A stretch of 50,217 bases of DNA from Arthrobacter sp. E3 (GTDB taxonomy: Bacteria > Actinomycetota > Actinomycetes > Actinomycetales > Micrococcaceae). Where the stretch lies: positions 1 to 50,217 of the forward strand of contig NZ_JAFMPX010000027.1 of NCBI RefSeq assembly GCF_017353415.1. The letters run 5' to 3'. Under the pieces are notes generated by a model, which searched no databases, was not told the origin of the DNA, and saw only the letters and a list, made by a program, of their open reading frames with translations. The position numbers and the translations under genes are program-made. Position 1 is the first letter of the stretch; each line of letters begins with the position of its first letter. Below are positions 36,097-43,237 of the stretch, one piece after another.

Positions 36097-37710
36097 CTAG
36101 TTTATCCGGGAAGCTCCATGCTTTGCATCTTCTGCTGCGCTGGGTTGCGTGCCTGCGGCTAGCCCGGGTAGCCGCACAGAAAACATGGTGTTGCCCGGCG
36201 TGCTGGTGACGCCCACGGTTCCGCCGTGTGAGCGCACGATCGCCTGCACAATGCTCAACCCCAGCCCGGTGCTGCCCGTGGTTCCGGTGCGCGCCTGATC
36301 TGCCCGCGAGAACCTGTCAAAGATGATCTCCTGGAAGGAAGGGTCAATGCCGGGGCCGTTGTCGCTGACCTCCAGAACACAGCTGCCATCAGGATCGTGT
36401 GAAAGCCCGGCATGGACGGCAGTGCCAGCCGGAGTGTGCTTGGCAGCGTTCCCCAACAGGTTCAAAATGACCTGGTGTAGAGCCGTCTCTTCGCAGAAAG
36501 CTTCGACTGGTTCGTCCGGCACCGTGAAGCTCCAGCGGCGATCAGGGGTGGCCACCTGAATGTCACGCACGGCTTCCATAACCAGGGGGCTCATGTTGAC
36601 GGGGTTGGGCAAAACCTTCATGATCGCGCTCGTGGAAGCAGCACCATTGGCGGCGCCACGGTCAGCTTGTTGGGCCTCATCCAACCGGGCCAGGGTCAGC
36701 AAATCCTCCACCAACCGGCTCATCCGCACCGACTGGTCCTGCACGCGCCGCAGCGCCACTTGGCCGTCGGCACTCAACGGCTCCGTCATGGACAGCAGTT
36801 CGGCGTAGCCGCGAATGGCCGTCAACGGGGTGCGGAGCTCGTGGCTGGCGTCGGCGACAAAGCGCCGCAGCTTCGTTTCGCTGTGCTGACGGGCTTCCAA
36901 GGCGTGCGAGACGTTCTCCAACATGGCGTTGAACGCGTTGCCCACATTCCCTACTTCGGTGCCTGGGTGCGACACCGCGTCCGGGACATGCGCGCTCAAG
37001 GCGACCTCTCCGGCGTCGAGCCTCAACGCGGCAACCTTCGTGGCGGTCTCTGAAAGCTGCTCCAACGGCCGCATGTTCCGGCGGATGATGATGGTCCCCA
37101 GCCACCCCAGCGCTGCGAGTCCGGCCAGTGAGACAAGGATGATCGAGAGCACTAGGGCGGAGAGGGTTTGATGCGTGGTGGCCAGCGGCAGGCCGGTGAT
37201 GAGGGTGTCGCCGTCGGGCGTGGGGCGGGCCTGGAGCCGGTACTCGCCAATGGAGAGGTCCTTGCTACGAAGTTGGCCGTTGATGGGCAGCGAGGCGAGG
37301 GTTTCGGCATCGGCCGTGGTGAGCTGCTGGCGTGTGCCAGTGCTGGACAGCATCCCCGCATAATGCACGACGCCGTTGCTCAAGACCGCGCTGAGCTGGC
37401 CGGCGCTCGTGGCCCGGGCATTGAGGGGGTCGGGCTGGGTGCCGTTGGAGTTGGCGTTGGTATAGAACGCGATGGTACGCCCGGTGGCTTGTTGCACGGA
37501 CGTGTCCAACTGGTTGTTCAACGTGACGCTCAAAGTGGTGTAGCTGACGAGGCCCACGAGCGCGCAAATCACCGTCAGCAGGGCCACCATGACGGCAACG
37601 AGGCGGGTGCTCAGGAGCCAGGTGCCCGGGTGCAGCGCTTTTCGCAGTCCGGTGCTGGTGGTGGGGGACGTGAGCATGGCGGGTTTTAGCGTGGCGGGCT
37701 TTAGAGGCAT
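36097..37710 (-). CDS. Two-component sensor histidine kinase
   Basis: A 537-residue membrane kinase. The first membrane segment is at about 33-60, the outside sensor region 61-180, and the second segment 183-209. HAMP follows (RRNMRPLEQLSETATKVAAL). The phospho-acceptor is His290 in ADASHELRTPLTAIRGYAEL. The ATP-binding part shows NLLGNAAKHTP, DNGPGIDPSF and GSTGLGLSIVQAIV. Start overlaps the end of the response regulator gene by 10 bases; an ATG at residue 12 (37677) is possible. This is the TcrY/MprB-like arrangement common in actinobacteria. The signal is unknown; copper or envelope stress would suit the downstream genes. Confidence 0.95.
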   Translation of the reverse strand: MPLKPATLKPAMLTSPTTSTGLRKALHPGTWLLSTRLVAVMVALLTVICALVGLVSYTTLSVTLNNQLDTSVQQATGRTIAFYTNANSNGTQPDPLNARATSAGQLSAVLSNGVVHYAGMLSSTGTRQQLTTADAETLASLPINGQLRSKDLSIGEYRLQARPTPDGDTLITGLPLATTHQTLSALVLSIILVSLAGLAALGWLGTIIIRRNMRPLEQLSETATKVAALRLDAGEVALSAHVPDAVSHPGTEVGNVGNAFNAMLENVSHALEARQHSETKLRRFVADASHELRTPLTAIRGYAELLSMTEPLSADGQVALRRVQDQSVRMSRLVEDLLTLARLDEAQQADRGAANGAASTSAIMKVLPNPVNMSPLVMEAVRDIQVATPDRRWSFTVPDEPVEAFCEETALHQVILNLLGNAAKHTPAGTAVHAGLSHDPDGSCVLEVSDNGPGIDPSFQEIIFDRFSRADQARTGTTGSTGLGLSIVQAIVRSHGGTVGVTSTPGNTMFSVRLPGLAAGTQPSAAEDAKHGASRIN

Positions 37711-38450
37711 GGCTTGATCACGTAGCCGGAGCCCCTGACGGTGTGGATCATGGGTTCGTCAGTAGCGTCGATCTTCTTGCGGAGGTAGGAAATGTACAGT
37801 TCGACGATGTTGCTTTGGCCGCCGAAATCGTAGTTCCACACCCGTTCAAGGATGCGCGCCTTGCTCAGGACGTGGCGGGGGTTTTCCATCAGGAATTTCA
37901 ACAACTCAAACTCCGTCGAGGTGAGGGGGATATCAACGCCGCCGCGTTGGACGTTCTTGGTGTCTTTGTTCAGCGTCAGATCTCCAACGGTGAGCAGGGC
38001 GAACTGCGGTGCGGTGACGCCTGAGCGTTGCACTATTCGGTGTAGGCGCAGCAGCACTTCCTTCATGCTGAAGGGCTTCGCGACGTAGTCGTCGCCCCCG
38101 GCTTGCAGACCCGCAACCTTGTCTGCAACGGCGTCCTTGGCTGTCAGGAACAGAGCCGGCACTTCGGGGTGGATGGCGCGGATGCGGCCCAGCAGTTCCA
38201 CGCCGTCCATGCCTGGCATCATGACGTCCAGGACCAGCACGTCGGGGGTGAATTCCCGGGCAATCTTTAATGCAGCCAAGCCGTCATGGGCTACGGCCAC
38301 GTCCCAGCCGCTGATCTCCAAGCCCCGGCGCATGAGGTCTGCCAGCTCCGGTTCGTCGTCCACCACAAGGGCACGGATGGGTTCGCCGTCGGCCCGGGTG
38401 AGCTTGGGGAGTGCTGCAGCGCGTGGTTCCATGACCTGATTATCTGACAC
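37701..38450 (-). CDS. OmpR-type response regulator
   Basis: A 249-residue cytoplasmic regulator. The receiver domain (about 25-145) has the acidic pair in VVDDEPELAD, phospho-acceptor Asp75 in VLVLDVMMPG, and the switch lysine in DDYVAKPFSMKE. The winged-helix output domain occupies about 155-249 (FELLKFLMENPRHVLSKARI to TVRGSGYVIKP). It is co-transcribed with the sensor kinase after it. It is the first gene of the minus-strand block down to 33734, so it may control the membrane protein, YcnI-type and DUF4232 genes. Confidence 0.96.
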   Translation of the reverse strand: MSDNQVMEPRAAALPKLTRADGEPIRALVVDDEPELADLMRRGLEISGWDVAVAHDGLAALKIAREFTPDVLVLDVMMPGMDGVELLGRIRAIHPEVPALFLTAKDAVADKVAGLQAGGDDYVAKPFSMKEVLLRLHRIVQRSGVTAPQFALLTVGDLTLNKDTKNVQRGGVDIPLTSTEFELLKFLMENPRHVLSKARILERVWNYDFGGQSNIVELYISYLRKKIDATDEPMIHTVRGSGYVIKPCL

Positions 38451-38686
38451 TTGTCATGTGGGGCGCTGTGCAGTTCCTGAACGTTGTCTGTGACCTAGAA
38501 TAAATTTGAAACAAACCAGCAAATTTTCGTGCAATATCCGTGTGTTGAGGAAAAAGCCTGCGTAAGTGTTTCGCGGCAGATGTTCTTCATGCGCGGGCGC
38601 GCGAGGACTGGCAGGGAACCCATCCCGGTGCAGCCAATTGACGACCTTGCAATGATGCCGATTGTGGACTCACCACCCCTCCCCGT

Positions 38687-38863
38687 CATTCGTACTGCAG
38701 CTAGTGCGGGTGACCATCATTGATACTGCAGCTGATGTGAGTGGTAGGTGGCGTCCTCAGTTCATATCGCAGCTGATGCGGGTGCCATCGCGGCTCACCG
38801 ACATCTGCTGCAGTATGAACGGCCAAGGCCCTGGCCCCACTCACATGTGCTGCAGAATGACTC
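38687..38863. repeat. Five-copy intergenic repeat, three direct and two inverted
   Basis: A unit of about 25-28 bases with core TGCAGCTGATGTGAGTG occurs five times. Three copies are on the plus strand, starting near 38687, 38717 and 38760. Two are on the minus strand, at about 38795-38821 and 38837-38863. Each begins with a GTCATT- or GTTCAT-like end, then TGCAGC, then ATGTG or ATGCG, then GTG. The copies vary at 4-8 positions, so they are old. The opposed halves could fold into a large cruciform or RNA hairpin. No transposase is close, so it looks like a REP/BIME-type element rather than an IS remnant. Confidence 0.75.
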
Positions 38864-38896
38864 GAGACGACGCTTCGGCGCCCACCAGACCACTAC

Positions 38897-39076
38897 GTGG
38901 TGTTCTCGGGCATAACGCCATTGACGACGCGAACTGAGCCTCCCAGCATCGATGAAATATTGGTCAGTGCCACAGCCTTCGCGGACTCACTGCTGTTTGC
39001 CGAAGCAAAGCCAACCCGGAAAGCCCAGTTTCGAAGCCTGGATCAAATAGAGCGCCGGAAGGCTGCCTTGAGCTGA
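38897..39076 (+). CDS. Orphan small reading frame, possibly a gene remnant
   Basis: A 59-residue frame starting on GTG (38897 or 38900) and open upstream to 38861, where it aligns with the shared 25-base segment of the toxin gene. It translates to a reasonable soluble peptide (SIDEILVSATAFADSLLFAE, then AKPTRKAQFRSLDQIERRKA) with actinobacterial codon use. No ribosome binding site is visible. It may be the surviving end of a lost gene, perhaps a second toxin variant, rather than an active gene. Confidence 0.25.
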   Translation: MVFSGITPLTTRTEPPSIDEILVSATAFADSLLFAEAKPTRKAQFRSLDQIERRKAALS

Positions 39077-39125
39077 TCGAAGCAGAAGTCCTCAATTGGA
39101 TCCCTACGCACCGTAAAACTCAAAC

Positions 39126-39154
39126 TTGATGATCTACATAGAAATCTATATAGT
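39126..39154 (+). promoter_or_regulatory. Promoter of the toxin-antitoxin operon
   Basis: TTGATG (39126-39131) and TATAGT (39149-39154) are separated by exactly 17 bases. The predicted start, 6-7 bases after the -10 box, falls on or next to the A of the antitoxin ATG at 39161. No Shine-Dalgarno sequence is present, so the message is probably leaderless, which is common in actinobacteria. Confidence 0.65.
39134..39153. promoter_or_regulatory. Autoregulatory operator of the toxin-antitoxin pair
   Basis: CTACATAGAAATCTATATAG is a 20-base palindrome with eight of ten pairs matched. It fills the spacer between -35 and -10 and overlaps the -10 box. Phd-type antitoxins repress their own operon from such sites, so this is the likely target of the protein at 39161-39469. 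Confidence 0.6.
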
Positions 39155-39160
39155 TTTTGT

Positions 39161-39469
39161 ATGAGCATCTTGACTATTACAGAAGCGTCGCGGGCAGGTA
39201 TTTCTGCCTTGGTCGCGTCTGCAGAAGCAGGAAACGACATTCCTCTCTCTCGCCACGGCAAAGTCGTTGCCGAGGTTGTTTCTGCTGAGGAAATTTCCAG
39301 TCTGAGGCGAGACCGCGATACTCTTCGTGACGCTGCGCTCGTCATGGCCCGTTTCGCAACCGACACCTGCATTCGCACCGATTTGAATCAAGCCATGGAA
39401 AGTTTCGGCTTCACCCGTGCTGAGCTGGAAGCCGAGATTGTCGCCGACATCGCTGCAGGGCGAGCGTGA
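39161..39469 (+). CDS. Phd/YefM-type antitoxin
   Basis: A 102-residue antitoxin. The N-terminal DNA-binding fold is typical of Phd/YefM (MSILTITEASRAGISALVAS, then AGNDIPLSRHGKVVAEVVSA). A long helical C-terminus follows (LRRDRDTLRDAALVMARFAT) that would wrap the toxin. It shares its last bases with the GTG of the toxin gene (GTGA overlap). It should neutralise the toxin and repress the operon through the operator at 39134-39153. Confidence 0.85.
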   Translation: MSILTITEASRAGISALVASAEAGNDIPLSRHGKVVAEVVSAEEISSLRRDRDTLRDAALVMARFATDTCIRTDLNQAMESFGFTRAELEAEIVADIAAGRA

Positions 39470-40032
39470 CGACGCTTCCACAGCGCGTCTGCATAGTTCG
39501 GCTCACTGAGGATGCCATTGCCGACCTTCACCGGCTTGCCAAGAAGGATCCACACATCGTCCGCACGGTATTCAAGAAAATGTTGCTCCTTGAGCGTTCG
39601 ACCAATGCCGGTGAACCCCTTATGGGAGCCTTGATTGGCTTTCGCAAACTCGTTGTCGGTGACCGCGACTGGCGAATCGTATGGCGAGTCACCGGAGACG
39701 CGGATGGCACCCCGATCTTGGATATTTTCGAAGTCTGGGCAGTGGGCGCCAGATCCGAAAGTGAGATCTACGAAGAGCTTAAAGCCCGTTTCTCCCAAAT
39801 CGGCGACAACCCCAAGCTTCAACCGCTGAAGGACGTTATTACCCAGATGGGGCGCCTTTATGAATCCGTTGTGGCTGCGCCGGAACCCTTGAGGGAGTCC
39901 TCGATGCCAGAATGGCTCGAGACGGCGCTTCGAGTCCAGCTAAACCTTGGACTGGCGGAGATATCCACGCTTTCGGAGCAGCAGGGACAAGAGCTGTTGA
40001 TGAAGCACTGGTCCAGCCGCGGCAAGCCATAG
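39466..40032 (+). CDS. RelE/ParE-type toxin with C-terminal extension
   Basis: A 188-residue protein, GTG start. Residues about 1-110 follow the RelE/ParE pattern: CIVRLTEDAIADLHRLAKKD, then GFRKLVVGDRDWRIVWRVTG and ILDIFEVWAVGARSESEIYE. Toxins of this fold are normally 85-120 residues. Here another 70 residues follow (PLKDVITQMGRLYESVVAAP onward, then MPEWLETALRVQLNLGLAEI). The extension contains the 25-base segment that is repeated at 38853. The core should cut mRNA at the ribosome or poison gyrase; which one cannot be decided. The extension may be a third regulatory part, or the result of a fusion. Confidence 0.8.
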   Translation: MTTLPQRVCIVRLTEDAIADLHRLAKKDPHIVRTVFKKMLLLERSTNAGEPLMGALIGFRKLVVGDRDWRIVWRVTGDADGTPILDIFEVWAVGARSESEIYEELKARFSQIGDNPKLQPLKDVITQMGRLYESVVAAPEPLRESSMPEWLETALRVQLNLGLAEISTLSEQQGQELLMKHWSSRGKP

Positions 40033-40067
40033 GCCGCTGGAAAAACTACTTCTGGGCAAAACAAAAA

Positions 40068-40102
40068 CCCCTGCTTCCCTTCTACAAAAAGGGAAGCAGG
40101 GG
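40068..40102 (-). terminator. Terminator of tRNA-Ser, possibly bidirectional
   Basis: A perfect 14-bp stem (40068-40081 with 40089-40102) with a seven-base loop. On the minus strand it is followed by TTTTTGTTTTG, a strong U-run, about 10 bases after the tRNA 3' end. On the plus strand it comes 35 bases after the toxin stop, so it may also end that transcript, although without a U-run. Confidence 0.92.
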
Positions 40103-40112
40103 CCTTGCCAAG

Positions 40113-40202
40113 TGGCGGTGACGGTGGGATTTGAACCCACGTTAGGCTCTCACCTAAACAACATTTCGAGTGTTGCACCTTCGGCCGCTCGGACACGTCA
40201 CC
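40113..40202 (-). tRNA. tRNA-Ser (anticodon CGA)
   Basis: The minus strand folds as a class II tRNA. The acceptor stem GGTGACG pairs with CGTCACC, the discriminator is G, and CCA is encoded. The anticodon stem CAACA/TGTTG holds the loop CTCGAAA, giving anticodon CGA, which reads UCG serine codons. A long variable arm (about TTTAGGTGAGAGCCTAA) confirms the serine class, and GGTTCAAATCC gives the T arm. A terminator follows at 40068-40102. Its position next to a toxin-antitoxin patch is typical of tRNA sites that receive accessory DNA, although no duplicated tRNA end was seen. Confidence 0.97.
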
Positions 40203-40267
40203 AACGCGTCAACCTTACCGGCTCAAAGCCCCACAACAAAAATGAGTCCTGGGGGTGAGAAGCGATC

Positions 40268-41530
40268 ATGGTGGAAGATGGGCCCATGGACAATGCAAGG
40301 GGGCGTGCCTGGAGCTGGCACAAACAGGGCTTGGACGGCTCGTTGGCGGGCAGCGATGCCGCGACCGTGCTGGGCGCGGCCGGATGGGCACGCTCCGTTG
40401 GTGGCGCCAACCCCTACCTGACCTTGTTTGCCCGGGCGGGGATTCGCCGGGCGGCAGCCGACGCAGCAGTGGCCACATTGAAAATTCATGAACTTCCGAC
40501 GGCGCGCGGCTGCACCTATGTGCTAGGTGCGCAAGACTTCGCGTGGGCGCTCACGCTGGGCCAGGGAGCGGCGGAAGCAACGCTCAAGGTGCTTGACAAG
40601 CTCGGGGTGGCCCGCGCAGAAATTCAGAGCCTTGAAACGGAAATACTCCGTTTGCTGCATGACTCCGCAGCGAACGGCCTGGGAGCTCTGGATCCCCACC
40701 AGCTCAAGCACCAGTTGGGCGATGCCGTCCGCAGCTTGGGGGAGGAAGGCAAGAAGAAGGGCGCCTCAACGACGCTGCCCACAGTGCTGGGATTGTTGCA
40801 GGCTGACGGCCGCATCCGGCGCGTGCCCATCAATGGCCGGCTCGACCAGCAGCGCTACGCCTATACTGCTTGGGAATTGCCAGCTGCGGACGAGTCGCCG
40901 GAGCAGGCCAGGGCCAAGCTGATGGAAAATTACTTGGGCTGGACTGGCGGGGCGACGCTCAAGCAATCCCAATGGTTCACGGGATTTACGGTCGCCCAGA
41001 CCAAGGCCGCGCTCGCAGCCATCAATGCCGTGGAAGCCCAGCCCAAGATAATCGAGCCTATGGAAACCCCAGCCGCAGATGCCCCGGACTTGTGGATGCT
41101 CCCTGCTGACATTGAGACGGTGGCGGATTTCGAGGCCCCGCAGGAGGAACAAATTCAGCTGCTTGCCGGCTCGGATTCGTTGTTTCTGTTGCGGCGCAAT
41201 GCGGCCGATCATTTTGCCGAAGCAGACAGGGGCCGCCAATTGCTCAGTTCCACGCTGTCGCTGCAAGCCGACCTGCCAGACCATCCCATCGTGGACCGGG
41301 GGAGTATCATTGGCCTGTGGCAGTACGACCCCGGCCGGGAACGCATCGCCCACTGGCTTTTCAACGCCCCCACCGACGCCGTGAAGCAGCGCATCCTGGA
41401 GGTAGAAGCGTTCATTCGCGAAGACTTGGGTGACTTCCGCTCCTTCAGCCTCGATTCGCCGTCGAGCAGGCAAAAGCGGATTGACGCCCTCAATAACGCG
41501 GCGGACGGTGCCCAGCCATGCGAAAACTGA
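40268..41530 (+). CDS. Winged-helix protein of the YcaQ/AlkZ-like (HTH_42) family
   Basis: A 420-residue protein. Its outline follows the HTH_42 family that includes DNA glycosylases opening crosslinks and azinomycin lesions: an N-terminal helical part (VLGAQDFAWALTLGQGAAEA), winged-helix modules (ALDPHQLKHQLGDAV, and GRLDQQRYAYTAWELP), and YLGWTGGATLKQSQWFTG. In known glycosylases an early Gln-containing motif (QxD or QxQ) is catalytic. The matching place here reads SVGGANPYLTLFARAG with no glutamine, so activity may be lost or changed. ATG at 40286 is an alternative start. The end overlaps the lipoprotein gene by 13 bases. Confidence 0.7.
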   Translation: MVEDGPMDNARGRAWSWHKQGLDGSLAGSDAATVLGAAGWARSVGGANPYLTLFARAGIRRAAADAAVATLKIHELPTARGCTYVLGAQDFAWALTLGQGAAEATLKVLDKLGVARAEIQSLETEILRLLHDSAANGLGALDPHQLKHQLGDAVRSLGEEGKKKGASTTLPTVLGLLQADGRIRRVPINGRLDQQRYAYTAWELPAADESPEQARAKLMENYLGWTGGATLKQSQWFTGFTVAQTKAALAAINAVEAQPKIIEPMETPAADAPDLWMLPADIETVADFEAPQEEQIQLLAGSDSLFLLRRNAADHFAEADRGRQLLSSTLSLQADLPDHPIVDRGSIIGLWQYDPGRERIAHWLFNAPTDAVKQRILEVEAFIREDLGDFRSFSLDSPSSRQKRIDALNNAADGAQPCEN

Positions 41531-41985
41531 CAGCATTCCTCGTGGCATCCGCCGTGGCCACGGTCGCGTTGCCGGTCGCAGCATGTTCACCGCAACCCGG
41601 CTCGCAGCCCTGCTTTCCGCCGCCGCTGTCGCTGAGCACCGCCACTGCCGCACCCGGCGATTCCGTCATGGTCTCCGCGAAGGACGCCACGTGCAACCCG
41701 CGGTACGGCCCCCACGCCCAGATCAAGGTTGAAGTATTCGACAGCGCAGGAACCATGGTTGTGGAGCGCACGGGCCCCATGAACGACGCCGGTGGGTTCA
41801 GTTTCAACTTTGAGCTGCCGGTCGCTGCCGTCCCCGGCACCTGGATGGTCTCCGCATTCCCGCATGATGTGGACTGGTGCGATGACACCGGACGGAACAA
41901 CCGTGTGGGGCGCGGGCCGGGCGGTGAAGACATGCAGCGGGTTTCGTGCGTGCTGCCCTCACTGGAACTGCTCGTGGCTCCTTAG
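41518..41985 (+). CDS. Small exported lipoprotein, hypothetical
   Basis: A 155-residue protein with a signal peptide and lipobox VAAC (Cys23). The mature domain looks like a small immunoglobulin-like fold: LSLSTATAAPGDSVMVSAKD, IKVEVFDSAGTMVVERTGPM, then PGTWMVSAFPHDVDWCDDTG. Paired cysteines suggest extracellular disulfides. The start lies inside the end of the preceding gene and the stop overlaps the convergent tadA end by four bases. I cannot give a function. Confidence 0.75.
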   Translation: MRKLTAFLVASAVATVALPVAACSPQPGSQPCFPPPLSLSTATAAPGDSVMVSAKDATCNPRYGPHAQIKVEVFDSAGTMVVERTGPMNDAGGFSFNFELPVAAVPGTWMVSAFPHDVDWCDDTGRNNRVGRGPGGEDMQRVSCVLPSLELLVAP

Positions 41986-42467
41986 CGGTGGCCGCCAAAA
42001 AAATCCCTCAGCAGGGCCGCGCACTCGTTCTCCCGGACGCCGGGAAACACCTCAACCCAGTGATTTAGCCGACGTTCGCGCAGCACGTCAAAGACTGATC
42101 CCGCGGCCCCAGCCTTCTCATCCCACGCCCCGAAAACAACGCGCGGCACCCTCGCCAGCACAATCGCACCGGCGCACATGGCGCACGGTTCCAGTGTGAC
42201 CACCAAGGTGCAATCCGCTAGGCGCCACGAGCCCAAGTTTGCCGCGGCTTCGCGGATAGCCACTATTTCCGCGTGCGCCGTGGGGTCCCCGTGCGCCTCA
42301 CGTTCGTTGCGTCCTAAACCGAGGATCCCGCCGTCGGGCCCGAGGACAACTGCCCCAATGGGAACGTCGGCAGTCTGCAGCGCCAGTTGTGCCTGAGCCA
42401 GGGCAAGGCCCATCCACTCATGGTGGCGGGCTGATATTTCTGCGGCGGAACTTGCAGTGATGGGCAC
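41982..42467 (-). CDS. tadA: tRNA-specific adenosine deaminase
   Basis: A 161-residue zinc deaminase that converts the wobble adenosine of tRNA-Arg(ACG) to inosine. The zinc-site motifs are HAE at residues 65-67 and PCAMC at 94-98 (Cys95 and Cys98), and VPIGAVVLGPDG is conserved before them. Starts on GTG. Its start codon is 22 bases from the divergent upp start, so both promoters must be inside the gene starts or transcripts are leaderless. Guanine or cytosine deaminase activity is less likely because of the PCAMCAGAIVLARVPRVVFG pattern. Confidence 0.9.
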   Translation of the reverse strand: MPITASSAAEISARHHEWMGLALAQAQLALQTADVPIGAVVLGPDGGILGLGRNEREAHGDPTAHAEIVAIREAAANLGSWRLADCTLVVTLEPCAMCAGAIVLARVPRVVFGAWDEKAGAAGSVFDVLRERRLNHWVEVFPGVRENECAALLRDFFGGHR

Positions 42468-42489
42468 GGCTCAATGGTAGCTTTTATTC

Positions 42490-43128
42490 ATGCGCGTACT
42501 GGTTGCGGATCATCCGCTGATTGCCCACAAATTGACTGTCCTACGGGACAAAAACACCCCGTCGCCGGTGTTTCGCCAACTCACCGAGGAATTGGTGACA
42601 CTGCTGGCGTACGAGGCAACCCGGGAAGTGCGGGTGGAGCCGGTGAATATTGAAACGCCGGTGACCTCCACCATTGGCACCGGACTGGTCAAACCCACAC
42701 CCCTGGTGGTGCCGATCCTGCGCGCCGGCCTGGGCATGCTCGAGGGCATGACCCGCTTGCTGCCCACGGCCGAAGTGGGCTTCCTGGGCATGGCCCGCAA
42801 TGAGGAGACGCTCGAGGCGATTACGTACGCCGAAAGGCTTCCCGAGGATCTGACCGGACGCCAGGTGTATGTCCTGGACCCCATGCTGGCCACCGGTGGG
42901 ACGCTGATCGAGGCGTTCAAGTTCCTCTTTGACCGTGGGGCCGCAGACATCACCTGCATCTGCCTGCTGGCAGCTCCGGAGGGACTGGCCAGGCTGGAAG
43001 CAGCCCACGGTGGGCGCGACAACGTGCACGTGGTACTGGCCTCCATTGATGAGGGCCTCAATGAGCAGGCGTACATTGTGCCGGGCCTCGGCGATGCAGG
43101 AGACCGCCTGTACGGCGTGGCCGGCTAA
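42490..43128 (+). CDS. upp: Uracil phosphoribosyltransferase
   Basis: A 212-residue salvage enzyme that makes UMP from uracil and PRPP. Type I features are complete: [20 protein letters not shown] at the start, [14 protein letters not shown], the PRPP loop [15 protein letters not shown] (about 130-144), and the uracil-binding end [15 protein letters not shown]. The start has no Shine-Dalgarno sequence; TAGCTT at 42478 stands six bases before the ATG, which suggests a leaderless transcript. It is divergent from tadA. Confidence 0.96.
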   Translation: MRVLVADHPLIAHKLTVLRDKNTPSPVFRQLTEELVTLLAYEATREVRVEPVNIETPVTSTIGTGLVKPTPLVVPILRAGLGMLEGMTRLLPTAEVGFLGMARNEETLEAITYAERLPEDLTGRQVYVLDPMLATGGTLIEAFKFLFDRGAADITCICLLAAPEGLARLEAAHGGRDNVHVVLASIDEGLNEQAYIVPGLGDAGDRLYGVAG

Positions 43129-43237
43129 GTCGCTGCGACTGTGTTGGCGCCGATAACGGTGATAACTGGCGACGACGGCGTATCGTCTCGGCCAGCACGC
43201 AAGCTGACCCCGTCATGGCCGAGAACGGTGTGGAGAT

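Larger units (their letters stand above)
38451..39125. other. Intergenic accessory patch: repeats and orphan frame
   Basis: This 675-base stretch between the response regulator and the antitoxin has no well-supported gene. It contains a five-copy repeat array (38687-38863), a 25-base match to the end of the toxin gene (38853-38877) and a small orphan frame (38897-39076). The first 230 bases (38451-38686) show nothing that I can name. The mosaic character suggests rearrangement. Confidence 0.6.
38853..39932. repeat. 25-bp direct repeat bracketing the toxin-antitoxin region
   Basis: Bases 38853-38877 and 39908-39932 agree at 23 of 25 positions (CAGAATG, A or G, CTCGAGACG, A or G, CGCTTCG). They are about 1055 bases apart. 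The right copy lies within the C-terminal part of the toxin gene; the left copy is just upstream of the orphan frame, in the same relative reading frame. A match this long is not expected by chance. It suggests a past duplication or recombination in this patch. Confidence 0.7.

Noticed and set aside
38687-38863. CRISPR array
   Set aside because: Copies are in both orientations, vary in sequence, have uneven spacing, and no cas gene is near.
40113-40202. tRNA-Ser as an attachment site of an integrated element
   Set aside because: No integrase gene and no duplicated tRNA end were found in the window; the toxin-antitoxin pair alone is not enough.
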